Shown here: positions 56,001-63,952 of the stretch, in pieces
How the letters are laid out: each line of letters begins with the position of its first letter
How positions within the stretch are numbered: position 1 is the stretch's first letter
DNA from: Mesorhizobium sp. WSM4313
GTDB lineage: Bacteria; Pseudomonadota; Alphaproteobacteria; Rhizobiales; Rhizobiaceae
Reading direction: 5' to 3'
DNA: 64,000 nt
NCBI RefSeq assembly: GCF_002294725.1
Contig: NZ_NSFT01000001.1
Span: 744,001 to 808,000, forward strand
Made by a program: the position numbers and the translations under genes
The notes under the pieces: generated by a model
The model's database searches: none
What the model was told of the DNA's origin: nothing
Seen by the model: the letters and a program-made list of their open reading frames with translations, nothing else

Positions 56001-57243
56001 GTTCGGCCCCAACGGACTGCGCCGGCTGGGGCTCGAGGGCGGCGTCGATGACGAGCCGCTGGACACGTTTCCTGTCGCTTTTCGCCAAGGCATGGGAACG
56101 CCCGAGCGCAGCCGCATCCTCAACGACACCGGTCCCGACGCCCCCGACAAATGGCAGTGGGGCTCGCCCAAAAATCCTGTCGACGTCGTCATCGTCTGCT
56201 ATGCCGGGACGCCGGCCGCGTTGAAGGCGGAGATCGCGGCCATGAAGCGACAGACGACAGGCGCGGGGATGTCCGTGGCCGCCGAACTGCCGCTGATGGT
56301 TCGGCGCGACGGCAAGCGGGCGGTCGAGCATTTCGGCTTTGTGGACGGCATCTCGCAACCGATCGTTCGGGGCACGTCGCGCGCCGCCAAGGGAGCCGCG
56401 CCGATGCATTTGCTGGCACCGGGCGAGTTCCTGTTCGGCTACCGCGACGAGCACGGCTTCTACCCGGCTTCGCCGTCGGTGGACGCGGCGCTGGACCGAA
56501 CCGGCATCCTGTCGCAGGTGCGGCGCAACCGTCAGATACCGGGGCAGCCGCCTCCGCCGCGCGATTTCGGCCGCAACGGCACCTTCCTCGTCCTGCGCCA
56601 GTTCGAGCAGCATGTCGAACTGTTCGACGATTATTGCAGGAAGGCCGCGACGCAGGCAGCATACGAGACTGGCGACGCCGCCATCACACCGCATTGGGTG
56701 GCGGCAAAGATGCTCGGTCGCTGGCAGGACGGCAGTTCGCTGGTGCGCAATCCGAACGGACGCCCGGGCCGTGGCATCGACAATGATTTCGCGCTGGGCG
56801 CAGAGGATCCGCAGGGGCATGCCTGTCCGCTCGGCTCCCACATACGCCGGTCCAACCCGCGCGATTCGCTTGGCGAGGACCGCGAGACGCAGATCAGGAT
56901 CGGCAAGCGCCACCGCATCCTGCGCGTCGGCCGCACCTATGAGAAGAAGGGCAAGGGCGGGAAGACCGAGAAGGGCCTCCTGTTCATGTGCCTCAATGCC
57001 GATATCGAGCGTCAGTACGAATTCATCCAGCAAACCTGGGTCTCGTCGAACTCGTTCCAGGGTCTTGTCGGCGAGACCGATCCGACGATCGGCGCGCGGG
57101 GCGGCGGCGGCCGGTTCTCGATCCCATCCTGGGAAAAGGTCACGGTGCTCAAGGATGTGCCGCAGTTCGTCACCACGAAAGGCGGCGGCTATTTCTTCAT
57201 GCCGAGCCGGTCGGCGCTGCGCTATCTTATCTCGCGACTCTGA
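53017..57243 (+). CDS. Cytochrome P450 - membrane hairpin - DyP-type peroxidase fusion
   Basis: 1408 residues with two heme enzymes in one chain. N-terminal P450 (about 1-430): I-helix-like AGFVPTN (262-268), ExxR at 307-310 (EAMR), and the heme thiolate Cys383 in FGYGIHLCIGAE. Next is an alpha/beta region (about 445-640) and two membrane helices (about 644-675 and 684-718), a hairpin that leaves both ends on the same side. Then a conserved extension with FSNYGGSWESYLEDFI and WYSAYPHLN (about 740-920), and the DyP domain (about 945-1408) with GFVDG at 1107-1111 (distal Asp1110) and proximal His1275 in GSHIRRSNPR. The start at 53017 follows GGGGG; a TTG at 52987 is less likely. No export signal. 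The substrate is unknown. Confidence 0.88.
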   Translation: MITLKYFAAVRAAQKSQRPLAEMPPFDINRLRSKSGFASRIAGFLLSDPRWLLALLRRFWPNLGFGNFLLVTKGADVRDILERGDEFETPYGPEMAELARGSNFILGMQDGAAYRQMKSAVLSAFPPAEVEAAVRPIAERHSHDIMTRASPGFDAIAGLMKIVPVRICRDYFGLEIDDETEFADWSIALSALFFSDPTASPTTRQLAVVGGDRLIKVINRSIAAVREKAGKDDRPLARLVALMDQGRLSLPDIHSIMLGMVAGFVPTNVLAGSNCLDVILSRSDARQAVDEAIAAGDTDKLDRAIMEAMRFKPIWIGPWRYTRRDAVIGKGTRRERLVKAGTVVMPATLSAMFDPEIVQRPNEFDTSRPYRDYMVFGYGIHLCIGAEIARIQIGECIRALFGKPKLARAQGRAGKMVNVGAYPASLKVDFERPPLCRTADQSMVTVVCPITRAVPLDAVRDKVADLGNPAIGEISAALDKVATIHFTSLAVAPTGRDKKTGVETGALVFEISGDGSTDDVIAALAQSIGYRLRPIFRDVCGLPDGGSLEDFLKKNQIKISPSFGSAAGLVFSGTPGHSVRRILAEARLADSVREIAEKPRVGAGNAMDVLAEARRHVRCLGQFGWAFEPAESLLERPPGHWSRALTTTLLTPAMFATVAIVVLAFWRMTYVLVFGNPHGVTFANIAIAGAALLLTVLGLLAILVLLVGLCFLALRRLEDKDRPANTPVDVSALEKILAKEDHAAQNNLTAISTMKPGILRRLALRLSFYLISISAQKVFRPGFLATINTIHFARWVLLPGTDRLVFFSNYGGSWESYLEDFIAKASAGLTGVWSNTEGYPRTRWLFLDGARDGDRFKRWARRQQVPTLFWYSAYPHLNTPRIRINSRIRRGIASATGNEARDWLSLFGSLPRPQARPADATSLAEPPSAPLEELESGEIQSIFFGPFGALGYAHMLAIGVPEGLPARKRKAWLDSVIDKTSFGDGVPAGRAMTVAFGPNGLRRLGLEGGVDDEPLDTFPVAFRQGMGTPERSRILNDTGPDAPDKWQWGSPKNPVDVVIVCYAGTPAALKAEIAAMKRQTTGAGMSVAAELPLMVRRDGKRAVEHFGFVDGISQPIVRGTSRAAKGAAPMHLLAPGEFLFGYRDEHGFYPASPSVDAALDRTGILSQVRRNRQIPGQPPPPRDFGRNGTFLVLRQFEQHVELFDDYCRKAATQAAYETGDAAITPHWVAAKMLGRWQDGSSLVRNPNGRPGRGIDNDFALGAEDPQGHACPLGSHIRRSNPRDSLGEDRETQIRIGKRHRILRVGRTYEKKGKGGKTEKGLLFMCLNADIERQYEFIQQTWVSSNSFQGLVGETDPTIGARGGGGRFSIPSWEKVTVLKDVPQFVTTKGGGYFFMPSRSALRYLISRL

Positions 57244-57366
57244 CCGGGTGCGCTGAAAGCAGTTCGTTGTTTCTCGAAAGCGACGAACCGGCAGAGCAAT
57301 GGCGAAGCTTCCGAGCGGACTATGGCGAGGGCGCCGAGCAAGCTACGGCGAAGGCGTCGAGCTCGC

Positions 57367-58050
57367 TCAGTCGTCGTCCTGCGATTCGGCGATCTGGTTC
57401 AGCGCGGCGGCGTTGGTGATGCGCAGGCCGCCGCGCTTGATGGCGATCATGTGCCGGCTGCGCCAGTCGTTCAGCGTCTTGTTGACGGATTCGCGCGTAG
57501 CGCCGAGGAATTCGCCGAGCTCCGACTGCGAAATCGGAATCCAGCCGGCAGCGTCTGCCATCACGCCGCTCAGGAACACCAGCCGCTTTGCCAGCCTGGC
57601 CTCGATACCGAAAAAGGCCTGGTCGCCCAGCTCGCCGCTGACCCAGCGCAGCCGCGTGCACAGCAATTCGATCATCGCGCGGGCCAGAGACGGGTTTTTC
57701 TCAATGCGATCAAAGAGTTGTGTCCGGCTCAGCGAAACCAGCTCGCATGCCGTTAGGCAGATGGCGGTCGCCGTGCGCGGGCGCCCATCCAGGGCTCCGA
57801 TCTCGCCTACGAGGCTGCGCGACAGCTCGATATTGGCAACCAGCTTTTGCCCACCGGGCGAATAGATCGAAATCTCGACGGTGCCGCTCATCACGCCGTA
57901 GATGCGGTCGGAAGCGTCCTCCTGGACGAATAAATGCTGGCCGGCGGCATAGCGCTCAAGCTTGCAGCCGCCGAACAACAGATCGAAGTGGCTCGGGTCG
58001 ATGCGCGCCAGGCGCGGCAGGTTCCTGTCGTCCGCGCCATTTGTAGCCAT
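57367..58050 (-). CDS. Crp/Fnr-family transcriptional regulator
   Basis: 227 residues from the ATG at 58050 (MATNGADDRNLPRLARIDPS); the frame extends upstream but is not family-like. The cyclic-nucleotide domain keeps the phosphate cassette GEIGALDGRPRTA (Arg-Thr where Crp has Arg-Ser). The helix-turn-helix is SQSELGEFLGATRESVNKTL, with Arg-Glu at the positions that read the TGTGA box in Crp and Lys for the third contact. No Fnr-type Cys cluster. It is divergent from the dual-protease gene, and perfect TGTGA-N6-TCACA sites precede that gene and the P450-DyP gene. cAMP responsiveness is inference. Confidence 0.92.
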   Translation of the reverse strand: MATNGADDRNLPRLARIDPSHFDLLFGGCKLERYAAGQHLFVQEDASDRIYGVMSGTVEISIYSPGGQKLVANIELSRSLVGEIGALDGRPRTATAICLTACELVSLSRTQLFDRIEKNPSLARAMIELLCTRLRWVSGELGDQAFFGIEARLAKRLVFLSGVMADAAGWIPISQSELGEFLGATRESVNKTLNDWRSRHMIAIKRGGLRITNAAALNQIAESQDDD

Positions 58051-58626
58051 GATACGATTCCGCCTCTCGTTAGACGGAAATTGTAGGATAAGTGCGTGCT
58101 CGATCAAAGCGTCGTCTCCTTCTGTGGTGGCTGACCGAAATCGGCAGGTGGCGGACAGACGTTCCGTGTCACGCGTCACACGCCGAAATTGGATAAGCCG
58201 GCAAACTGTAAGGAGACCGGGCGCACTGGCGGTTGCGGGCCGATCTTGGAAACGCCATCCGCGCGCTTGGGTGGGAGGTGCCCATGCGCGCAGACAGCAA
58301 ACCTGAAAATGGCTAGGTGATCGAAATTTCTCCTCGAGAACCGCATCCATATCGCAGTCCGGCAGCAGCTTCGGACGCCGTAGTCAGCTCGGGCCGTCGA
58401 TGCCGCCGTTACAACATCTGAGCGCAAGCCCTGTTCAGCGTATGTGAAGGCGCTCACAGATATACGCATCTGGCGGACCGATGGTTATTTTAGAAGTGTA
58501 TGGTCTTTGCTTTGCAACCGGCATGATTGCCTAGTCGGCAAATAGATCAACCGAAGTATGGCTGGAACCTTGTCTTGACTACAGGTGACGGTCGGCCGCA
58601 TGGTTCATTTTGGGGAGGGGCAGGCC
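58051..58626. other. Divergent control region, crp-like gene to dual-protease gene
   Basis: 576 bp without a convincing gene. It contains the Crp-type site at 58443-58458. A second partial site lies nearer the regulator gene: read on its strand, GTGTGACGCGTGACAC (58166-58181) has a TGTGA half-site with repeated GTGAC, a possible autoregulatory site. GGGGAGGGG (58612-58620) is the likely ribosome site of the protease gene. Confidence 0.5.
58443..58458. promoter_or_regulatory. Crp-type operator (TGTGA-N6-TCACA) upstream of dual-protease gene
   Basis: TGTGA (58443-58447), AGGCGC, TCACA (58454-58458), a perfect core match, 168 bp before the protease start. GGACCGATG follows at 58475-58483, 16 bp after the site, versus 6 bp at the P450-DyP site; the 10-bp difference is one helical turn. 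Confidence 0.75.
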
Positions 58627-61600
58627 ATGGCAGCCGCGAAGGGACTCCTTGTAAAGGTTCGCGGCGACGGCGCGGGGCTCTCGGTCCGCGGCGGGCCGCG
58701 CCGGATTGGCGGCATCGAAGCCGAGCCGATCCTCTCTCTGCCTGCCGACGCAAGCGCCGGCACGGCCGCGGCCGGGGATCGCGGCGCCACCTGGTTGCGG
58801 TTGGCCACGGACGCCGCCGATACAGACAACCCCTGGGACCATGCCCACGATCTTGTCGCCCGGAACCCGGCGCTGGCGGCCGCGGGAGCCGAGGTGCTCG
58901 CAATCGAGCCCGATATCGTGCAGCAGTGGGATTATAAGGACAGCGGCGGCGATCGCGGCATGGCGGCAAGCGCAGCTCCGGTCTGTGCATTCGACGATCA
59001 GGACCCGCAGGGCGGACAGGCGGTGGTCGCGGGGCGCATCGCCTGGAATGCCGCGCCGGACTTCAGCCAGTTCGCGGCGGCGCGCGAGAAGGTGGGCGCC
59101 AAGCAGGCCAACATCACCATCGCCCATCTCGATACCGGTTTCGATCCAGGCCATCAGACCATTCCCGCCGCGCTTCTTACAGCGCAGCAGCGCAATTTCG
59201 TCGACGACGGGACGGGTCCGAACAACGCGACCGACCACGCTCCGGCCGGCACGCTGACCAGCAATCGCGGCCATGGAACCGGCACGCTCAGCCTGCTTGC
59301 CGGCAACAAGCTCGACGGCTCCTCGCCGCACTGGCCGGGCTTCAAAGATTTCGTCGGCGGCGCGCCACTGGCGAAAATCCTGCCGGTGCGTATCGCCGAC
59401 TGGGTGGTGCGGCTGACCACCGGCACCATGGTGCAAGGCATCGACTATGCGCGCAAGCAGGGCGCGCAGGTATTGTCGATGAGCATGGGCGGCCTCGCCT
59501 CGCAGGCGCTGGTCGACGCGGTCAACCTTGCCTACGACCACGGTGTGGTCATGGTCACGGCGGCCGGCAACAATTTCACCATCACGCCACGCAGCATCGT
59601 CTATCCTGCGCGCTACAACCGGGTGCTTGCGGCCTGCGGCGTGATGGGCGACGGGCGCGCCTATGCCGGGCTCTCCTTCGGCACCATGCAGGGCAGTTAC
59701 GGGCCGCCGTCGAAGATGGATACGGCGCTCGGCGCCTACACGCCGAATGTGCCCTGGGCCGAGATCGATTGTCGCAAGGTGGTCGACATGGACGGCAGCG
59801 GCACCTCCGCCGCGACCCCGCAGGTCGCGGCCGCGGCCGCTCTCTGGCTCGCCGAGCACTGGGACGTGGTGAAGAATTACCCTCAGCCCTGGATGCGTGT
59901 CGAAGCCGTACGCAAGGCCTTGTTCGCGAAAGCCTTGAAGTCGACGGCCAAGATGAATGCGGCGGAGACGAAGGAGAAGATCGGGCAGGGCGTCTTGCGG
60001 GCCTTCGATGCGCTGGGCTTCCCTCCGCCGGCGGCAAACAGCCTGACCAAGCTCGCTCGAGCCACCTATACGTGGAGCTGGCTGGACCTTTTGACCGGAG
60101 GGAATTCGTTGGCGGCGCCACCACCGGCGACGCTTCGGCAGCGAACGATGTTCGCGCTGGAACTGATGCAGATGGCGCAAACCACGGCGGCAGTCGACCA
60201 GGCGATCGCCGACCCGGATGGCGATCCGGACAAGGTTTCGGCCGCGGCGCGCAACCGCTACCTGGAGGCGGCGCTCGACCAGGGCAATCCGTCGAAGCCG
60301 TTGAAGGCCTTTCTGGAAGGATGGCTGGGCCGGCCAGGCGCCAGCGTCGCGGTTCCGGCGCCAGTCATGGGCCCGGCACCGGCCATCAGGCGCAAGCCGC
60401 GGCCGCTGCCGCCGCCGCAACGGCGCCTGCGCATCTACGCGCTCGACCCGTCGGTCGCCAAGCGACTGGATTCGGTTTCGGTCTACCAGGCGACGCTTTC
60501 GGTGCCGTGGGACGACGAGCCTGAGACCGACAAGCCGCTGCTGCCCGGTCCGATAGGCGAATATCTCGAGGTGGTCGATGTCGACCCCGCGTCCGACCGC
60601 GTCTACGATCCGGTCGACCTCAACGACAAGGTGCTGCTGGCGCAGGACGGCCTGCCGCCTTCGGAGGGCAATCCGAAATTCCACCAGCAGATGGTCTACG
60701 CGGTGGCCATGACCACGATCGGCCATTTCGAGCGCGCTCTTGGCCGGCGGGCGTTGTGGGCGCCGCATTACGCCGAGGCTCCCGGCCGCGCCGGCGACAT
60801 GACTGTGAAGGCGCATTACGTGCCGCGCCTGCGCATCTATCCGCATGCGTTGCGTGCCGAGAATGCTTATTACAGCCCGGAAAAGAAGGCGCTGCTGTTC
60901 GGCTATTTCCCGGCGACCAGCAATCAGGGCGACGTCACCACACCCGGAACGACGGTGTTCTCGTGCTTGTCCAGCGACATCGTCGCGCATGAGATGTCGC
61001 ATGCGCTGCTCGACGGGCTGCATCGTCGCTTCCAGGAAGCGTCCAACCCGGATGTGCCGGCCTTCCACGAGGCCTTTGCCGATATCGTCGCGCTGTTCCA
61101 GCATTTCACGCTGAAGGAACTGGTCGGCTTCGAGATCGGCAAGGCGAGGGGGGAATTGTCGGCCGCCTCGCTGCTTTCCGGTATCGCCAAGCAGTTCGGC
61201 GAAGGCAGCGGCCGGGCTGGGCCGTTGCGCGAATATGGCGGCGCCGGCATGGCCGACCTCGACTACGACAAGACCTTTGAGGCGCATGATCGTGGCTCGA
61301 TCCTGGTTTTCGCTGTCTACCAGGCCTTTCTTGCCATCGCCGACCGACGGACCGACGACCTGATCCAGCTTGCCACCGGCGGCTCCGGCATCCTGCCGGC
61401 GGGCACCTTGCATCCGAGCCTGGTCGAGCGCCTCACCGACGAGGTCGCCAGGACCGCCACGCAGATGCTGACCGTGTGCATCCGCGCGCTCGACTATTGC
61501 CCTTCCGTCGACATCACCTTCGGCGAGTATCTGCGCGCCCTTATCACTGCCGACCGCGACGCCTATCCCGACGATCCGCTCCACTATCGCCTCGCCTTCC

Positions 61601-62301
61601 TGGAATCCTTCCGCAAATGGAAGCTGTTGCCGCGCGACGTTCGCACCATCTCGGAGGAGACGCTCGCCTGGAGCGCGCCGGAGGATCCGTCGCCGGTCTG
61701 GCTGAAAGGCCTGCTCGGCAAGATCGACCTCGGCTGGAACCAGAAATTGAAGCGGGCCGAGATCTTCGCGCTCAACGACAAGAACCGCTATGCGCTGTGG
61801 AAGGCGATGCATAAGGCCTTCGCCTCCGATCCGGACCTCTACAAGCAGTTCGGCCTGCTGCCCGACCTGCCGCGCTACAATGAGGACGGCACGGTCAAGC
61901 ATGCGCCCAAGAAAGGCGAGACGACGTTCGACATCTACAGCGTGCGCCCGACGCGCCGCGTCGAGCCGGACGGCTCGTTCCGCGTCGAGGTGGTGGCCGT
62001 GATCCAGCAGCGCATTCCGGTTGCGCTGGACGGCACGGCGATGCCGCAAGGCATGGCCAAGGGCGACAGCTTCTTCTGGTTCCGCGGCGGCGCCACGATC
62101 ATCATTGATCCGCGCGATGGCTTCGAGGAAATCCGCTACTCGATCATCAAGAACACCGGCAGCGCGGACCGGCAGAAGCGTCAGGCCGGGACGATGGCGG
62201 CCAACTATCTCTCGCCGCTGCGAGCGCTCTATTTCGGCGGCGAAGTATCGGAGCCTTTTGCGTTGTTGCATGCCAGCGACGGAGACGACGACCATGTCTA
62301 G
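58627..62301 (+). CDS. Dual protease: subtilisin (S8) domain fused to thermolysin-like zinc metallopeptidase
   Basis: 1224 residues from the ATG at 58627, which has a strong ribosome site; in-frame GTG and ATG lie slightly upstream. No signal peptide, so probably cytosolic. The S8 domain (about 150-430) has a full triad: Asp169 in HLDTGFD, His216 in NRGHGTGT, Ser394 in GSGTSAATP, plus the oxyanion Asn in AAGNN. After a Pro/Ala-rich linker comes a gluzincin domain (about 690-960): HEMSH at 788-792 and a third ligand Glu815 in HEAFADIV with Asp819, the thermolysin arrangement. The rest (about 960-1224) is unassigned. The MBL gene overlaps its end by 8 bp. Substrate unknown. Confidence 0.9.
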   Translation: MAAAKGLLVKVRGDGAGLSVRGGPRRIGGIEAEPILSLPADASAGTAAAGDRGATWLRLATDAADTDNPWDHAHDLVARNPALAAAGAEVLAIEPDIVQQWDYKDSGGDRGMAASAAPVCAFDDQDPQGGQAVVAGRIAWNAAPDFSQFAAAREKVGAKQANITIAHLDTGFDPGHQTIPAALLTAQQRNFVDDGTGPNNATDHAPAGTLTSNRGHGTGTLSLLAGNKLDGSSPHWPGFKDFVGGAPLAKILPVRIADWVVRLTTGTMVQGIDYARKQGAQVLSMSMGGLASQALVDAVNLAYDHGVVMVTAAGNNFTITPRSIVYPARYNRVLAACGVMGDGRAYAGLSFGTMQGSYGPPSKMDTALGAYTPNVPWAEIDCRKVVDMDGSGTSAATPQVAAAAALWLAEHWDVVKNYPQPWMRVEAVRKALFAKALKSTAKMNAAETKEKIGQGVLRAFDALGFPPPAANSLTKLARATYTWSWLDLLTGGNSLAAPPPATLRQRTMFALELMQMAQTTAAVDQAIADPDGDPDKVSAAARNRYLEAALDQGNPSKPLKAFLEGWLGRPGASVAVPAPVMGPAPAIRRKPRPLPPPQRRLRIYALDPSVAKRLDSVSVYQATLSVPWDDEPETDKPLLPGPIGEYLEVVDVDPASDRVYDPVDLNDKVLLAQDGLPPSEGNPKFHQQMVYAVAMTTIGHFERALGRRALWAPHYAEAPGRAGDMTVKAHYVPRLRIYPHALRAENAYYSPEKKALLFGYFPATSNQGDVTTPGTTVFSCLSSDIVAHEMSHALLDGLHRRFQEASNPDVPAFHEAFADIVALFQHFTLKELVGFEIGKARGELSAASLLSGIAKQFGEGSGRAGPLREYGGAGMADLDYDKTFEAHDRGSILVFAVYQAFLAIADRRTDDLIQLATGGSGILPAGTLHPSLVERLTDEVARTATQMLTVCIRALDYCPSVDITFGEYLRALITADRDAYPDDPLHYRLAFLESFRKWKLLPRDVRTISEETLAWSAPEDPSPVWLKGLLGKIDLGWNQKLKRAEIFALNDKNRYALWKAMHKAFASDPDLYKQFGLLPDLPRYNEDGTVKHAPKKGETTFDIYSVRPTRRVEPDGSFRVEVVAVIQQRIPVALDGTAMPQGMAKGDSFFWFRGGATIIIDPRDGFEEIRYSIIKNTGSADRQKRQAGTMAANYLSPLRALYFGGEVSEPFALLHASDGDDDHV

Positions 62302-63817
62302 AAAACCGGCGGCAAGAACAAGGCCGGCAAAATCGGCTCCCGCGGCGACGCCGGCATCGGGCATTACTGTCAGGCACTACTGCCAAGGCATCGGCGACTG
62401 CCACTTGCTGACGTTCAAGAAGCCGGACGGCAAGCCGTTCCGCATTCTCATCGATTGCGGCATTCATGTCTCGATCAAGAGTGGCTCGGCGCTGGTCTCC
62501 GACATCGTCGCCGACCTCAAGAAGGAGACCGGCGGCAAGATCGACATCCTCGTCGTCACCCACGAACACTGGGATCATGTCTCCGGCTTCCTGACCGCGA
62601 AGGACCTCTTCAAGGATTTCATCGTCGGCGATGTCTGGATGGCGTGGACCGAAAATCCCGCCGACGCCGAGGCGGTGGAGATCGACAAGTTCAAGGGCCA
62701 GGCGCTGGCGGCCTTGCAGGGCGTGGGCCAGAAGCTCGACGGAATGCAGGGGCTCAGTTCTTACATGGCCGGGGTGCGCGATGGCCTGCAGTCAGTGCTC
62801 GGCTTCCAGTTCGGTGCCGCCGGCGAGCGGGTGCGCTCGGCCCGCGACTCAGCGGCAAAGCTGTCGCAAAAACCGTCGCCGACCTATTTCGAGCCTGGCG
62901 GGCCGCCAGTGACGATCGACGCATTGCCCAACCTGCGCGTCTATGTGCTCGGTCCGCCGCGCGACAAGGCGGCGCTTCGCCTCGAGGAAAAGGCGAGCGA
63001 GATGTTTCCGCTGGCCAGCGGCGGTCCGTACGCGCGGGCGCTGGCGAGCGGCCTCAAGATCAACGAGGCGGCCGATGCCGGTTACGTCGACGAGCTCAGT
63101 CCGTTCGAGCGCAATGTCGGCACGCCGCTCTCCGCGGCGCTCGCCGGCGACAAGGGGAGCGACCCGGCCATCGATATCGCCGCCTATGTGCGCAAGCATT
63201 ATTCCGGGCCGGTTTCGGCCGCGGCATCCATGGAAGACCGCGACCAGTCCTGGCGGCGCATCGACGCCGACTGGATGGGGATCGCCGCTGATCTGGCCTT
63301 GCAGCTCGACCGCGGCGTCAACAACACCAGCCTGGTGCTTGCCTTCGAGTTCATCGATAGCGGCCGGGTGTTGCTGTTCCCCGGCGACGCCCAGATCGGC
63401 AACTGGCTAAGCTGGAAGGACCTGAAATGGCCGGTGGGGCAGGGCACCGTCACATCGGCCGATCTTCTGGCGCGCACCGTCTATCTCAAGGTCGCGCATC
63501 ACGGCAGCCAGAACGCCACGCCGCAGAAACAGGGTTTCGATCTGCTGACGAGCTCGGACCTGTCGGCCTTCATCCCGACCAACAAGGTCGATGCGCTGAA
63601 AGTGCACTGGGGCGAGATGCCCTATGACGGCATCCTGACCGCGCTCGAGACGAAGGCCAAGGGCCGCGTCATCCGCGCCGATGATCCGTGGCTGGCGGAC
63701 AAGAACGGCAAGCCGGCCTTTGCCGCGCCGTCCGGTTCGATCCAGGCGGTGCGCAGCGCCCCCCGCGATGCGGCACGCGGGCCGGGCGGACTGTGGGTGG
63801 AAGTGGATCTGGTTTAG
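62294..63817 (+). CDS. Metallo-beta-lactamase-fold hydrolase, ComEC-like
   Basis: 507 residues. The start codon overlaps the dual-protease stop by 8 bp, so the two are coupled. A Lys/Ala/Pro-rich N-terminus (about 1-25) precedes the MBL fold: RILIDCG, the zinc motif HEHWDH (residues 90-95), the bridging Asp365 in LFPGDAQIG, and His402-His403 in KVAHHGSQNAT. GDA and HHGS are typical of the ComEC/Rec2 MBL group, which includes nucleases. An insert (about 110-330) separates the first and later motifs. No membrane helix. It is probably a soluble nuclease or phosphodiesterase; the substrate is inference. Confidence 0.88.
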   Translation: MSRKPAARTRPAKSAPAATPASGITVRHYCQGIGDCHLLTFKKPDGKPFRILIDCGIHVSIKSGSALVSDIVADLKKETGGKIDILVVTHEHWDHVSGFLTAKDLFKDFIVGDVWMAWTENPADAEAVEIDKFKGQALAALQGVGQKLDGMQGLSSYMAGVRDGLQSVLGFQFGAAGERVRSARDSAAKLSQKPSPTYFEPGGPPVTIDALPNLRVYVLGPPRDKAALRLEEKASEMFPLASGGPYARALASGLKINEAADAGYVDELSPFERNVGTPLSAALAGDKGSDPAIDIAAYVRKHYSGPVSAAASMEDRDQSWRRIDADWMGIAADLALQLDRGVNNTSLVLAFEFIDSGRVLLFPGDAQIGNWLSWKDLKWPVGQGTVTSADLLARTVYLKVAHHGSQNATPQKQGFDLLTSSDLSAFIPTNKVDALKVHWGEMPYDGILTALETKAKGRVIRADDPWLADKNGKPAFAAPSGSIQAVRSAPRDAARGPGGLWVEVDLV

Positions 63818-63952
63818 GACCACCGGAACGCCGCCGCGCGGCAGGCGCCGATCAGTCCGGCCTCAAAGCCGATTGCGAAAAATCGAAAACCGATTTATGG
63901 AGCGAGCGGCTGAATGAGGGCGGCCACTCAACACATTGCACAAGGTCGCCCC

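Noticed and set aside
54640..57033. A 797-codon reverse-strand open frame opposite the P450-DyP gene
   Set aside because: Arg/Leu/Gln-rich, no motif; the forward strand carries the DyP catalytic motifs.
57244..57366. Terminator or small gene between the P450-DyP gene and the Crp-family gene
   Set aside because: Only a weak GTTCGT/ACGAAC inverted repeat with a long loop and no T-run.
58579..62364. A 1261-codon open frame on the reverse strand opposite the dual-protease gene
   Set aside because: It mirrors the forward gene in GC-rich DNA, has low-complexity Arg/His/Gly-rich content and no domain; the forward frame has two complete protease sites.
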